The position numbers and the translations under genes are program-made. A stretch of DNA of 64,000 nucleotides from Coenobita brevimanus (Eukaryota > Arthropoda > Malacostraca > Decapoda > Coenobitidae): NCBI GenBank assembly GCA_032717465.1, contig CM064697.1:3049501-3113500 (forward strand), in the 5' to 3' direction. This document shows positions 12,700 to 25,640 of the stretch, in pieces. How positions within the stretch are numbered: position 1 is the stretch's first letter; each line of letters begins with the position of its first letter. The notes beneath the pieces were generated by a model. That model searched no databases. It saw nothing but the letters and a program-made list of their open reading frames with translations, and was not told the DNA's origin.

Positions 12700-13450
12700 T
12701 GGAGCGGAGATGGGCAGGTACGGAGTGGGGTGGGGTGTGAAGAAGATGTGTGATGTAAATGTGATGCGTCGAGTGATAAGAAGTGAATGATAGTGATTAG
12801 GAGTGTTAGGAAGGAGTGAATGATAGTGATTGGGAGTGGTAGTGAAGTGAGAGGGACAGAGTGGGGTGACAGTGATGTGAAGTGGATGTGGCAGTGAGGT
12901 GTGAAGTGAGAGTGATTATGAGATGTGGAATCAGAGTGATAGTGTGTCCGGAATGAGAATGACATGTAAAGTGATTTTGATAATGAGGGGCGAATTGGAT
13001 GTGATGGTGAGGTGTGATAGTGAAGTATGGAGACAGTAATAGTGAGATATGGAATTGTAATAGTGACGTGTGAAATGATAGCGATAGTAAGAGGTGGAGT
13101 GTTAGTGATGTGTGGAATGGCTGTAAGGAGTGGAGATAGAACTAGTTAGGCATGGAGTGATGGTCAGGTGTTGAGTGATTGCGAAGTGTGGAGTGATAGA
13201 GATGTGTGGAATGATAGGGAGGTGTGGAGAGATAGTAAAATGAGGCATGCAGTGACAGTAAAGTGTGGAGTGGCAGGGAGGTAAGGAATGAGGGTGAGGT
13301 GAGGGATGATAGTGATTTTGAGGTATGGAGCGCTAGTAAGGTGTGGAATGATAGTGAGGTGAGGGATGATACTGACTGTGAGGTGTGGAGTGATATGTGG
13401 TGTGGAGTGGGAGTAATAGTGAGGAGTGGAGTGGGAGGCGGTAGTAGTGA
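12700..13450 (+). repeat. GTGTGGAGTGATAGTGAG minisatellite, degenerate
   Basis: Irregular units containing GTGTGGAGTGATAGTGAG, of roughly 15-30 bp. The bias continues from the preceding block, so the two may share an origin. Confidence 0.75.
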
Positions 13451-13473
13451 GGGGAAAGGGTCGATGAAAGGGT

Positions 13474-13477
<4 letters not shown>

Positions 13478-13519
<42 letters not shown>
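13478..13519. repeat. (GA)n microsatellite
   Basis: Pure GA run at the right edge of the purine domain. Confidence 0.97.
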
Positions 13520-13521
<2 letters not shown>

Positions 13522-13559
13522 AGGGGAGGGAGGGAGGGACAAGAGGATTTTTTTTTTTT

Positions 13560-13643
13560 TCACTTGCCTGCTCCTTTACTTCTCTTTCTCTTTTATTGTC
13601 CTTCCTTCATTCGTTGTTTCGTAGTTCCTCAGCCTTTTATACG

Positions 13644-13718
<75 letters not shown>

Positions 13719-14226
13719 TATATGTATACTGTATATACTTTGATACTTTGTCCTTTCTTTATCACATTTTCCATGCTTCTTTTTTCAATATCCTCCCTTT
13801 CTCTTTATTTTTCCCTATTTCTTTTTCACTTTCATCCTCGCATCATTCTTCACCGGACTTCATCGTTCTTCCCAACTTTCTTCCCTTACTTTTCTTCCGT
13901 TTCACCACGTATCTTTATTCCTCTCCTCTCATTCCGTATTTCCTGTTTTTTCCTCTCTCTCCCATCTTCATTTTTCCATCCTTATCTCTCTTTCCCTCCT
14001 ATCTCTCCCGGCGCTCTCTCCCTTCCTCCCTCCTTCCTATCTCTCTCTGTAGCTCCCCTCTTTCTCTCTCCCTCTCCCCTACTTCCTCCTTCCCCCCACA
14101 TACTCAAATCGTCCTGGTAGAACCCGTAGATTTCTCTTTCCCTGTCTCCCTCCTCTGTAAATCCTTCTCTTCCTCCTCCTCCTCCTCCCCTGGTATTTCT
14201 ACATTCTCATTTGTCTTCCATTTCAG

Positions 14227-14264
<38 letters not shown>

Positions 14265-14440
14265 TATATAGATAGCTAATTGCTTGTAATAACTTCTCTT
14301 TTGTCATCTAAATCCCTTAATTTTCCTCACCTTCTTTTGTTTCCATCTCTTGACTTTCTTCCCTTTTCTTCATTCTTTTCCCCCCTTCTTTTTACCATTT
14401 ATTCTCACTTTCATTTAGCAATTTTGTGAGATCGGAAGAG
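13560..14440 (+). repeat. Polypyrimidine domain with two (CT)n runs
   Basis: C/T-rich + strand with (CT)n at 13648-13717 and at about 14227-14258. It directly follows the purine domain, so strand bias flips at about 13.55 kb. Frames of 174-175 codons are compositional. Confidence 0.9.
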
Positions 14441-14539
14441 AGAGAGAGTGAGAGAAAATAAAAACCATTTGCTTTATTTTTAGTCAGCAAAAGATAGGTG
14501 AAGCTTCCTGTGTATTTTAATGGCGGTATATATTTTGTT

Positions 14540-14880
14540 GATGGTAATGCGAATAAATGATAAGGGTTACTGATAAGGGAAGACGATAACGGTAGATGAT
14601 AGGGGTAGATGATACAGGTAAATAATAATAATAATAATAATAAGGATGGATAATAATCATGACGATAAGAGTAGGTGAAGATGATAAGGGTTGATGATTA
14701 TATGGGTAGATATGGGTAGATGATACTGATAAAGGTAGACGATAAGGGTTGATGATGAGGAGGACTAACGTACATGAAGGTAGACTGTAATATGACGAAG
14801 GTAGCTGAGGGTAGATGACAGTAGCTTATTGTAGATGTTAAGGGTAGATGGATATAAATGATGAAAGTAGATGACGACAG
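14540..14880 (+). repeat. GATAAGGGTAGAT minisatellite, degenerate
   Basis: Imperfect repeats of GATGATAAGGGTAGATGATA type, about 12-18 bp, with a short (AAT)n at 14624-14643. Confidence 0.8.
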
Positions 14881-14906
14881 GACAATGAGTTTATTTTCTG
14901 GCCTGG

Positions 14907-14910
<4 letters not shown>

Positions 14911-15000
<90 letters not shown>
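14911..15000. repeat. (CT)n microsatellite, ~45 copies
   Basis: Pure CT run. Confidence 0.98.
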
Positions 15001-15002
<2 letters not shown>

Positions 15003-15049
15003 ATAGATAAATAGATAGGAATATAGACAGACATAGATAACGGCCACTC

Positions 15050-15670
15050 CTATGCTTGACTGCTTCCCCTCCTCTAACCCTTCCCTTCCCTCCTGTCTCA
15101 GACCTCCTCCTCTCTCGCCTCCCTCTTGCGTCACTGCTTTCTGTTTGCGTACGTCTCTTTCTGCCTGATCTCTGCCTCTCCCAGCCTCTCTGCCTGCTAC
15201 TTCATTGCCTCCCTCTTGCCTCTCTGTCGCGCCACATATTCCTCCTCTCTGCGTCCCTGCCTTTCTGTATCTCCTCCTACAATCGGTCCATTTCTTTTCT
15301 TCATCCCTACTTCTCCTCCATTTACTCCATGTCTTCATGCCTCTTCTGTCTCTTTCATCTGCTTCGTGGCACCCCCTTGCCTTAGCTTCTGTCTGTACTA
15401 TTACCTCCGCCGTGCCTAAAAGTATCATTCCCTGCCTACTCTTGTCCCATATTTGTGCTACTTCCATGACAGTAACTTTTCACACCTCGCCAGCTCCCAC
15501 TGTCTCCTCTTCCTAATATTTCTCCTCGCCTGCCTTCACTCTGCTTACTCCCCTGCCTGCCTTCTACCCACTCCCTGCTTCCCTTCTGCCTACTCCCCTG
15601 CCGTCTTACTACCTACTTCCTTGCATCTCTTATGCTTACTCTCTACCTACCTATCCTCCTGCCTCCCCAG
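15050..15670 (+). repeat. C/T-rich low-complexity block
   Basis: Pyrimidine-biased, with CTGCCTACTCCCCTGCC-like words repeated at 15530-15660. Overlapping frames in two or three phases show that none is specially preserved. Confidence 0.8.
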
Positions 15671-15679
15671 TGCCTAACC

Positions 15680-16620
15680 AAGCCCCAGGACACCCCGGAC
15701 CCAAATGACAAAGTGAAGTGCGACCTTCTCTCCAAGGGTTTACCTCCCCCATGTCCCCCGGCCACCGTAACACAAGGCGCGGGCATCATTTTTACAGATC
15801 ACATGCATTTTTAAACTCTCATCAAGGAAGTCGTAATTAACTAATGGTACAGCAAGAAACGCCTGGGCATATTTCTTCATTGCCTGGCTTCTGTGGCCGC
15901 GCGTGTGCCGGCTGAGGGGAGGGCAAGAGGGGCGCATCCACGGTTCCACACCTCACCAAAACACAGCAACTCCCAACTCACCTTCTCAGCCGTATCTGAA
16001 GAAGGTGTAATTGCCAGCGTTTTAAACATCCAAAGCGTGTTGTTTCCTGGGTACCTCGTGTTTTAGGAAGCCACGGGGATTTTAGGCAGCCAAGGAAGGG
16101 AAGTGCTAGAGGGAGCTGTAACTCAGAGAAGCAGTGTAGGGTAACGCGGGAAACGAGCAGACGAAAAACAAAGGAACTCAGGCCTCGTGTGTCTTCCCGC
16201 GCCGCCGTTTACGCCCTTCCTGCCAGTGGTGTCGGGGGGTACTTATAAAAACTTAATATTCACAAAATGCAAATGAGTCTAGTCTCCGTGTCCCAAGCGA
16301 TTACTCTGAGGCAGCGTTCCTCAACCCACTCCCGGCGAAATTAGGTTATAAAAATGAAGCTGCCTGTTTTAATAATGCGGCGGGCGAGGCGGCAGTGTAC
16401 AGGCGATTCCCGACGCTAGCGAGAGGGGGCGCAGGGGTGACGGAGGGGGGCGGAGGGGGGCCGACGGAGTGCCCTTGATGCCCGCAGGGGGGAGATGAGT
16501 CGCAGGAGTAGGACGCTGGGAAAAATTACAACCATCGCGGCTTGTTCCTGTGTCGCCCCGGATGAATATTCAGCTCGGGTGTAATCACGAGTAAAATAAC
16601 GTCCGCTTTGGGGGGAGAAA
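15680..16620. other. Complex CpG-rich island of unknown role
   Basis: About 0.9 kb of non-repetitive sequence with CpGs, TAATTA-type homeodomain words (near 15835) and an ATGCAAAT octamer word at about 16266-16273. The 16420-16490 part is very G-rich. No convincing coding exon. Candidate regulatory element by contrast with its surroundings only. Confidence 0.3.
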
Positions 16621-16698
16621 AAATGACTTGTCTTGAAATATATCGGACCTCATGTTGTGCTTAGGCCTATGATGTGTGTGTGTCGGGGGAGGGGAACA

Positions 16699-16699
<1 letters not shown>

Positions 16700-16737
<38 letters not shown>

Positions 16738-16761
16738 TTTAGTGTATTGTGTGTGTTTTGA

Positions 16762-16801
<40 letters not shown>

Positions 16802-16808
16802 TGCATAT

Positions 16809-16874
<66 letters not shown>

Positions 16875-16875
16875 T
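16700..16875. repeat. Composite microsatellite (GA)(AT)(GT)(GA)
   Basis: In order: (GA)n at about 16700-16734, a TGTG-containing linker, (AT)n at about 16764-16800, (GT)n at about 16808-16850 and (GA)n to 16874. Confidence 0.95.
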
Positions 16876-16959
16876 CACCTCTAACCCTTGGCTAACCCCA
16901 AGCCCTCAAGTAAGACCTTATCCAGTGCTGAGGGCAGTAACGGGGTGAAGTGAGGTGAA

Positions 16960-17290
16960 GAAGCCAGAGGTTGCCTTGGATGGGATGTAAGGGGTAGCAA
17001 GGTGGTTTGGGTTGGAGTGACGAAGCCAGTGGGTGGGTCGGTAATGTGGGGAGAATGTTGGAAGGGTGGAGTGAAGAGGGGTGGGATGAAGAAACAAGGG
17101 AGTGAGTTGGTGAGGTGGAGAGGAGGATTGGCAGGGTTGGGTAGTGTTGGGTGGAAGTGGGAGGTGAAGGAGCGAAAAGTTGGGCTTGGTGAAGTGGAGA
17201 GGGGTTGGTGGGGGTGGAGGTGGGAGTGAGGAAGCAAGCGCGGGGGTAGGTTGGTGAAGTGGATGTTTAGGGTTGCCGAGGTGGGGTGGG
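16960..17290 (+). repeat. G-rich GGTTGGTGAGGTGGA-type degenerate repeat
   Basis: Recurrent GGTGAAGTGG/GGTTGGTGGGG words with strong G over C bias. Minus-strand His/Pro/Leu-rich frames of 141-149 codons are compositional. Confidence 0.7.
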
Positions 17291-17377
17291 AAATGACGTC
17301 TTGCATGCATTTTATTCATAGTGTGTTTGCAGTTGTCTGGCTCTCCCGCATTCGTACTTTTCAACAATACATAATAA

Positions 17378-17586
<209 letters not shown>

Positions 17587-17589
17587 TTT

Positions 17590-18300
17590 TTATACATTTT
17601 CCTTCAAAACTTCGTTACTCTCCATCTAACCATTGCTTAACTGCCTCCCACACTCCCCATCCACCCTCCCCTCCCTCATAGTTAGCACTGTTGTACGTTC
17701 CCTGTCAATCACTTCCATCCCCTCTTCCGTCTCACCCCATTTCTTCTGTACCTTGAGTCCCCAATAGTTCTACTTCATGTGTCATACTTTTTTATGTCCA
17801 TCTTTAACATTATACCTTCCTAACCTCTCTGTAACTATTGTCTCCACACTTTTCCCTTCGTTGACTCACTGTAATTTCTCTGTTTTCAGAGTTTCCTATT
17901 CTGCATGGTATCTACAGCTTTATTATCAATTTTCCATACTTTTTTTTAAAATACTGCATTCTCATTAGACATCCACTCCTACTTCCATTAATTGGTCTTG
18001 CATCAAAAGCTGATCTACTCCCACACAAAGACTTATTGTCTTGCGTTCACCCATTTTCACTTGCCTGTTTTTCCCCTTTCTACATTTATGTCTGTCCCAT
18101 CGTATGCCGGAAGAAGGTATTTACAGCACATAATCCTTTCCCAGCACAGGTATGTAACATGGCATTACCATTATCATCGCTGAAAGTGATGATAAGAACA
18201 GTATTTGTTCTACCGATATCACTCTAATCTTATGGTATATGAGGGTATCACACGACTGGTATTGCCTGCCATCTACTATCGATGCAGTAGGAAATTCCTT
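17590..18300. other. Complex sequence, no gene seen
   Basis: T/C-leaning complex DNA with only short frames. Confidence 0.6.
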
Positions 18301-18302
18301 TT

Positions 18303-18374
18303 GTAATAATAATAATGTTAATAGTAATAGTAATAATAATAATAATAACAACAATAATAAAAATAAAATTATTA

Positions 18375-18428
<54 letters not shown>
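18303..18428. repeat. (AAT)n then (ATT)n trinucleotide repeat
   Basis: An imperfect AAT/ATA run on the left switches to a clean ATT run on the right, so the two halves can pair as a large AT hairpin. Confidence 0.95.
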
Positions 18429-18429
<1 letters not shown>

Positions 18430-18430
<1 letters not shown>

Positions 18431-19255
18431 TTATTATTATTATTGTTATTATTCACAAAATATAGCAAGTGGGATATCTGAAGTGTTCATTACAAATGTG
18501 TTTTTTCTGTTGAACTTCCCTGATCTCTCATTCTCAAGATATCTTAGGGAGAGTGACCTATATACGTAATTCTTTCCCACTGACCTGCGTTCATTTGAGG
18601 TTTGTCTATAGAAACATATGATTTTCTTTTATTTTAACAACGTTTTGGCCTATTGTATTTGCATTACCAGATTCATTCACGAACCTTGCATATTTTGCCT
18701 TTTACGAGTATTTTGATCTGCCAATTTTCTATTTCGACAAAGACTCTTATTCTACAGTATGTCGCTTTGTAAGTTTTGTAACACCTCTTACAAAGCAACA
18801 TTTTCTGCATATGGTACACCTCAGTAGCCTCCTGTATGTTACTGATGCAACTCATGTCGATATTCATGATATAACATAAATAATTCCAGCGTGTAATATG
18901 TAAAATAAATCACAAAGGAACGGGTGCAGCGAAGCTTCCTATGCCACCTAGAATACAGGCCAGAGTGCTGTTGTGGTGAGCGATGATTAAGAGTTCACAC
19001 GTCTCCTACTTCATCTGAACCTCCGTAAGCCCATTGTGGCTCCCTCGCACGTTGGGGATTACAACCTGGCGTCTTCAAAGTGCCCGGGAGTCTCTTAATA
19101 GCGAGAGACGGGCGGAGAGGGAGAGAAGAATCGTCTTTGATCCCATAGAAACACAAAAAGTGATGCTGATTCGTGCCGGACCCACAAAGGTTTCTGGCGT
19201 GTTGGGTGTTGAGGCGTGTGGGTTTGCTTACACATTCTTACAAGAGCTTATCATC
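18430..19255. other. AT-rich complex sequence, no gene seen
   Basis: No long frame with recognisable motif on either strand; 19020-19255 is somewhat GC-richer. Confidence 0.6.
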
Positions 19256-20000
19256 CAGCCTTCTCCCATCCTCCCTCACTCCCCCTTCTCCTTCATGCTT
19301 TCAGTGCCTCCTGCCTTTCTTTGTCCCCACCTTCTCTTCCTCCTCTCTCCTTCAAGAGGTTCGTCTTCAACCTTTTCTTTACCCTCTCTTCCCCTCCTTC
19401 CCTCCATCTCCATCACGCCTTTTCCTTCTCCCGCCTTTCTTTGTCCCCACTTTCTCTCCCTCCTTTCTCCATCACGTGTTCCTCTCCCACTTTTTCTTTG
19501 CCCTCTTTTCCCCTCCCTCCAATCACCATGACGCCTTCTGCTTCTCACCTTCATTCTCTCCATTGCAGTTTCTCTATGTGTTCGTCTTCTACTGTTTATT
19601 TGTTCCCTTCTTGCTTTCCTCCCTTCCTACTTGCGTTCAGCTGCTATTTTTCTTTGCCTCCATCTTCTTTTCCTTCTCCAGCTCCTTCATATACTTGTCT
19701 GCGCCTACATTTTCCTTGTCCTTCCTTACTCCCCTCCCCTCTCATCTGCGTCACATGTTCAGCTTATCCTACCACCCCCGTCTTCCTTTCCCTCCCTGCC
19801 TCCACTGTCGCATTCGTGTTTTACCATTTCTTTCCACCCTCCTTCTTTCCCTCATCTTTCCTTTTCTCATGTAAGCTGCTTTCGTCCTTCCTGCCTGCTC
19901 CTCCTCCCTGTACAGTATTCTCCCCATATATGCCTTTAACTACCTGCCTTCTCTCCTACCCGTCTCGATATCCTTATATACTTACCTCTAATATACCCCA
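19255..20000 (+). repeat. Polypyrimidine block with internal ~115-bp duplication
   Basis: C/T-rich. The phrase TTTCTTTGTCCCCAC recurs at about 19314 and 19436 with similar flanks, indicating a local duplication. The 165-269 codon frames are compositional. Confidence 0.8.
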
Positions 20001-20071
20001 CATTAGTCTTACACACCTCAGTTAATGACCACAACCCATGCCACACCTCACTCACACACACCCCAAGCTGC

Positions 20072-20193
<122 letters not shown>

Positions 20194-20449
20194 AGATATC
20201 AGGTACAACTATGACACATCCATCTCAAGCTGGTAATTAACTCTTGGTGTACCTAATGTGGAAGGACCTGGACAAGACGGATGGAAATTACGAAATGACC
20301 ATCCCTACATCATCCCCTCTCTCCCTTCACCCGAAAAAAAAATGGGATTCTGTGATGCTGAATAAAAAATAAAAAAAAGACGGTGTTGCCAATTACCCGT
20401 GGTCCAGCACCGGTATTATACATGGTAAAAATAGCGCTCCATTGCTCCA

Positions 20450-21200
20450 TTAACTGGCGCGGGCAGTCATCAGCCGCACGTTCTGCTTCCTTAGCCAGCT
20501 ATGAAGTGCGGCGCCGTCAAAATCATCAGGCTTAATAACCAATCAGAACACAAATTGACATGCGGTCCGGAATGTCATTGGCCGCCTCCCAGCATCGCGT
20601 CACTGGTTTAGGTGTAATGGCCGTTAATTTTCGACCATCGTAGCGGGTTGGCGCTCTGCTGCGACATCAAAGAATATTTCAAGTCTCTCCGGTTTGTTTG
20701 ATCACAACTTTAATGAAAACTGTATCTCGACCACAACTTACCGAACTTAACGTTATCAGCGGGGCCGCGTGTCACTGGTCTTCGTTGCCTTTGCATATTG
20801 GTTAGTCCAGCTCCAGGGAATGGGAGGACGGGAGCGCCTGAGTGAAAGTTACGTGCTTCTGTGGTGCCGGATTTTTGCTCCTTCCTGGCGAGCGTATCAG
20901 GAACTGGGCCCATTATGCTGCCCCCGCACACCGCACCGACATGAAAGAAAGCTTTGCAAAGACTGGATCACACAAGTTTCCATTTTTTTGCGCGCTTCTT
21001 TATTTTTCTGTCATTGGTTTAAAAAGACTTTCCTCCCTCGGCCAGTGCAGTGTTCCTCAGCCAATTACGTCGTCGGGTGAAGTAGGGACCCAAGCCACAC
21101 GGGTAGATAGGGTCGAAAATCCTTACAGTTTTCATGGTAGGGGTAACTTGAGGCGAGGGAATGAGGACACGGGCTACCTCCAGGGTCTGAATTAACTCTT
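20450..21200. promoter_or_regulatory. CCAAT-box-rich promoter-like island
   Basis: Non-repetitive, CpG-containing sequence with five CCAAT/ATTGG words: 20539-20543 (in AACCAATCAG, close to the NF-Y consensus), 20577-20581, 20797-20801, 21013-21017 and 21061-21065. The first two are 38 bp apart and in opposite orientation. Known: NF-Y sites cluster in promoters of animal genes. Inferred: a promoter region of unknown direction. Frames of 103 and 117 codons inside have no recognised domain. Confidence 0.35.
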
Positions 21201-21204
21201 GCAA

Positions 21205-22136
21205 GAGTCAACACAAAAGGTTAAGCCTCAGTGGACGGGGACTCCTGATTGTCTAATTTGGCGGTGACGTCTTTGCTTGCGGTGCCTGGGTGTCAGTGAG
21301 TGCCAGGCTCCTTATCTACAAACTTCCCTGAGCTTAAGGATCTTATTAAAACTGAGAGGGCAGGGGCGCAGGTTCCGATTTGTTTTACGGTCATTCACGG
21401 AACACCTGTAACTGTTAGACGTGATCTGCCTAGTCCCTACATTACAAACTGTAATTAACAAAGATACTGAAAAGTTTTGTATATTTGTATGTTCAGTCAT
21501 TACCTCTTGTTACAGAAGGTAATATTGTAAAATAGGAGGGGGGGGGGACATCCACATCGAGGTACTCTCAGTTTTAGTAATAGATCCCAAATTTGCGAAT
21601 AAAATCGTTTAGTCATACTTTTGCCTTCATGCATGCAGTGCCGTTGACTTCAAAGCAAAACTAGAGCTAATAATAAATTGAAAAATACGGAACGCCAAAT
21701 GATACTTGGTAATATTAAACTGCTTGATAGACATCTGTATCCTGCAGATTGTTTAAGATACTTAATGAATCCAAACACAGTGTCTTAGGCCTTATCCTCG
21801 ATAGCTTAGAAGGCTTTTATCCGTAGTATCTAATTCTTAATGGCCTTATGTACCGTATGTTACCTTAATATCGTGATGTAATGCATGTTATTTAAACAGT
21901 TGTCTTTTTTTCGGTATAGGTTGCATAAATAACATGCGAGTGAATATTATCGTATCATAAGATGAAATAATTGTTGATTTCAAGTGGGACTAAGATTTTT
22001 TAAAATCTGTCTTTGTTACCTTCTATCAATTTTATTCAGCTCTGGCGAGACACCCTGTAGTAAAGAGCTCAATGAAGGCTATTTACTACAGTTTCCAAGA
22101 GTCTCTCTATAACTGAGTAAAATCTTTTAGCTGTAA

Positions 22137-22137
<1 letters not shown>
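21205..22137. other. AT-rich complex sequence; family D-like piece at its right end
   Basis: No coding motif. 22020-22130 has the AGCTCTGGCGAGACACCCTG...GTAAAGAG phrasing seen in family D copies near 32.0 kb. Confidence 0.5.

Positions 22138-22211
<74 letters not shown>
22138..22211. repeat. (AT)n microsatellite
   Basis: Pure AT run of about 37 copies. 22212-22738 is complex sequence without a recognised gene. Confidence 0.98.
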
Positions 22212-22216
<5 letters not shown>

Positions 22217-22736
22217 ATTGAAGTGAAAGGGTCAAGGAGGAGGACCTGGGGACCCTTCTGAGCTGCGGAAATTCGGACGCGAAAGTAATATCATCTCAGT
22301 GTCGGGGCGGCGTTGTCGGGTTGTTAGATCATCAGGATGTCGTGACGCCATTATCTCTTGCAGCCATAATCGGTCCATCGGGCTTTCTTGGTCCTTGTTC
22401 TAGTCAGTTAAAGGGGCTCCGTAGCAAATGTTCCGTACCATATTATTATAAAAAAAAACATTTTATTCCTGCACTATGTGTCGGTACTATCAAGATTTAA
22501 ATGCCGCACAAGGAAATATTAAGCTGCGGAAGTAGGAGAAGCCAGAAAGCCTCCTAAACCCACCGGAATGCTGCTCCTCGACCTCATCCTGAACGATTTA
22601 TTTATCTACTCAACCATCTTTTTCACTAGTGTAATATTAACGTCATCTTAACATCAACTTACATTACATAACAAGAAATTCGTCTTTTCGTGCTCTGCAT
22701 CAAATAAGTTTTTTTCTGCATTTTCCAAGTATAGTC

Positions 22737-22866
<130 letters not shown>

Positions 22867-22869
22867 ATC

Positions 22870-23505
22870 ACCAGGCTGCGCTGTGAAGCAGCCAGTATTA
22901 CGTTCCATTCCTCTTTCATCAATGCAGTTCTAACACTCTCACGTAAGTTAATAATTTTAGCATAACTTTCATCATGATAACCCGTAGCGTGTTGGGCAGG
23001 AGAGGATACTTGATGAATGGCTTCCTGAAGGGGTTTAAGGAAGTGGTGATGATATTTGACAGAGAACCCTGAAAGAGTTTTGGCACAACCATCTTGCTTG
23101 AACTGTGGGGTGAGAGATATGGCAGCAGCTAGGCAGACTGATAGGCAGGCACGAAATGGGACTGGAGTAAAATGCCCCTCCCTTCAAAAACACGTTGTAA
23201 TGATGTACCTACTCTTGAACAACACCCCTATTGAGCAGTGTAACGCCACTTTTAAGGTACATAATTTTGAGTAATAGCTACAGTGACAGCAGAGTGCTTT
23301 AGTAATGTTCATGTTACCCCAAGTTACCTATCATTTTTTAAAGATATTTTGCTATTCAACTGAAGATCTCAAATGAGGAAGTATTTTAAAACACCAAGCT
23401 AACAGACAAAAGGCAGTTACTGAAGTTATCATTTAAGGTGAATTCGGTATTAGTTTCTTTAATTCTCGTGGTTGAAGTGTTAGAGGCGAGAAATTACTTG
23501 AGAGA
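22870..23505. other. Complex sequence, no gene seen
   Basis: A 72-codon frame at 23056-23274 has no recognisable domain. Confidence 0.55.
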
Positions 23506-23509
23506 CTGG

Positions 23510-23790
23510 TGGGTGACTGGTGAAGGTGCCGACTGACTGGTGAGAGTGGAGGATGACTGATGAGGTGGGTGACTGGTGAGGGTAACAAGAGTGGTGAATG
23601 ACTGGTGACAGTGGTGAGTTAGTGGTGAGGCTGGTGAGAGTGGTGAGTAACTGGTTAGGCTGAGAGTGGCGAGTGACTGGTTTGGCTGGTCAGAGTAGTG
23701 AGTAGCTGGTGAGGCTGGTGAGAATACTGAGTTAGTGGTGAGGGTGAAGTGTGACTGTTGAGAATTTTCAGTGACTGGTGAGTGACTGCT
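23510..23790 (+). repeat. GTGACTGGTGAGGGTGGTGA minisatellite (locus 1)
   Basis: Degenerate units of about 15-25 bp built on GTGACTGGTGAG and GGTGGTGAG words. The same motif forms the array at 28.6 kb. Confidence 0.8.
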
Positions 23791-23989
23791 GAGAATAGCA
23801 AGCGACCAGTGACTGTGAAAGCGAACTGAAAAGATGAAGTAAAGTGAAAAATAGAATGAAAATAAAGTGAAAACGCAATCAAGCCCAGGGGAGCGAGTGT
23901 CTCTTGGAAGGAAAGGTCCATTTAAAACTTTTGCTGGTGGTGTGAGTTGCGGACTGTCCCTCCAGCGGTAATGGACCCACCCAACACTT

Positions 23990-24040
23990 TAGCATCTCAT
24001 TACTCCCACGGTCACGCCCGCCATCTTGGTTACACGCAGT
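23990..24040 (+). repeat. Dispersed repeat with YY1-like CGCCATCTTGG (copy 1)
   Basis: 24010-24037 matches 26266-26293 at 27 of 28 positions, and a TTACTCC word precedes both. The core resembles the YY1 site of vertebrates and flies. Confidence 0.6.
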
Positions 24041-24237
24041 CAGATTCGCGAGTGTTGATTTATTTTAACCACTACCATTCGAATTCACCCACATGGGTAA
24101 TTTTTAGGTGAAGGAGCATCTCTTGGGGCGGTTTTGTCTGTCTGTCTCTTCAACGTTATTCTTTTTTCTTTTTTCTTTTTTTTTCGGACCCATTACTCCC
24201 GTAGACTTTAGCCACTCTGACGAAGCTACTCCACAGC

Positions 24238-24795
24238 ATGCCACACCACACCATACGACTCTCTGACACCACATCACACAAAATCATCCTCCCACCCACA
24301 CCACATCACATAAGATCACCCTCCCACTCACACCACATCATCACCCTCCCGCCCACACCACATCATCACCCTCCCGCCCACACCACATCACACAAAACCA
24401 CTCACCCACACCACATCACACAAAATCACCCTCCCACACCACATCACGCAAAATCACCCTCCCACACCACATCACACAAAATCACCCTCCCACACCGCAC
24501 CACACAAAATCACCCTTCCACACCGCACCACACAAAATCACCCTCCCACACCACACCACATCACACAAAATCACCCTCCCACACCACGTCACACAAAATC
24601 CTCCTCCTACATCACATCACACAAATTAATTCCCCCATACAGCATCACACAAACTCACCCTCCCACACCACATCACACAAACTCACCCTCCCACACCACA
24701 TCACACAAAATCACCCTCCCACACAACATCACACAAAATCACCCTCCCACCCACACCACAAAAAATCACCCTCTCACCCCACGCCACACCAAGGG
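24238..24795 (+). repeat. 29-bp minisatellite, ~18 copies (CACATCACACAAAATCACC)
   Basis: Units read CACACCACATCACACAAAAT then CACCCTCCC, with variants down to about 24 bp. A 187-codon His/Pro/Ser/Thr frame crosses it. The unit is not a multiple of three and lengths vary, so the frame rotates and is not a plausible protein. Confidence 0.9.
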
Positions 24796-24879
24796 GATTA
24801 ACCGAACAGCTATGAAATATCCGCATCGAGTACACCTGTTCTTTAATATTTCACTACAACGACAGTGCTGCATAGGGAC

Positions 24880-25030
24880 GCCTTCATGTGGTGACACTGA
24901 TATAACGGGGTGACTCTCTTGCCCGGATGTACGAATGTCCCTCAACTCCCTCCCTTTAACCTCGATGGTGGACTGCAGGAGAGGGGTGACATCAGCCTAC
25001 CGGGCACTGGGTTCGTGTCTAGAAGAGTTT
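24880..25030 (+). repeat. Dispersed repeat family E, copy 1
   Basis: Shares an ordered phrase set (GTGGACTGCAGGAGA, then TCAGCCTACCGG, then GGGTTCGTGTC) with copies at about 25.87, 28.97 and 31.4 kb. Probably a SINE-like element; a TGGTGGANTG word resembles a pol III A box. 25031-25500 is complex sequence without a supported gene. Confidence 0.45.
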
Positions 25031-25519
25031 GGGCTGTATCAACAACTTCGACGCCGTTTTATTTGGCATAATTCTCGCTGTTTGTTGACGATTTTTCGTG
25101 CCTACGAGAGCACCCTAGAGGTGAAGTTTTTTAAAGTTAAGGCTATTGTATATATAACCCTTCCATTTCGAATCCGCACTTTTATTTTGTCCTTTCGCTA
25201 CAGTAGTGACGTCTCTCCTGAATGTTGTGTGGGGGTGACAAGAAAAAGATACAAAACACGTCATGAGACTGAAGGGGTTAGTGGATTAATTTCTTCACTA
25301 CTACGACGTACAGTCAAGGAAACAACAATCTTACCAGTTCTGTCTGAAGAAAATTAACCACTGACGAAATACAGTGAAAATCCTATCTCTTCTAGTGCGT
25401 GTTTCAGATGGTTCGATTTTTCCGCTATATATTCGTCAGACATTGGAAAGATGCTTGTGTCTCTGTGTGTACGTTTTTTCTACTAATCTTAGCACCATCA
25501 GACACCTTTTCCTAGACAG

Positions 25520-25640
25520 GAAAAAAAATTGAACTGGTCTCTTGAATTTGGCTCTCTGTTATCTTGTTTTTGTTTTTTCATGAAGGGAACAATCTTGCGG
25601 GCTTGTGGCCTTTGGTTCCTTCTTGTATAAAAAAAATAAT
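25520..25640 (+). repeat. LINE 3'-UTR-like fragment
   Basis: The order CTTGAATTTGGC, GAAGGGAACA, TTTGGTTCCTTCTT, A-rich tail matches 62761-62850, which follows a LINE-like C-terminal coding remnant. Confidence 0.4.

Noticed and set aside
24238..24801. 187-codon His/Pro/Thr frame
   Set aside because: Explained by the 29-bp minisatellite with variable unit length.
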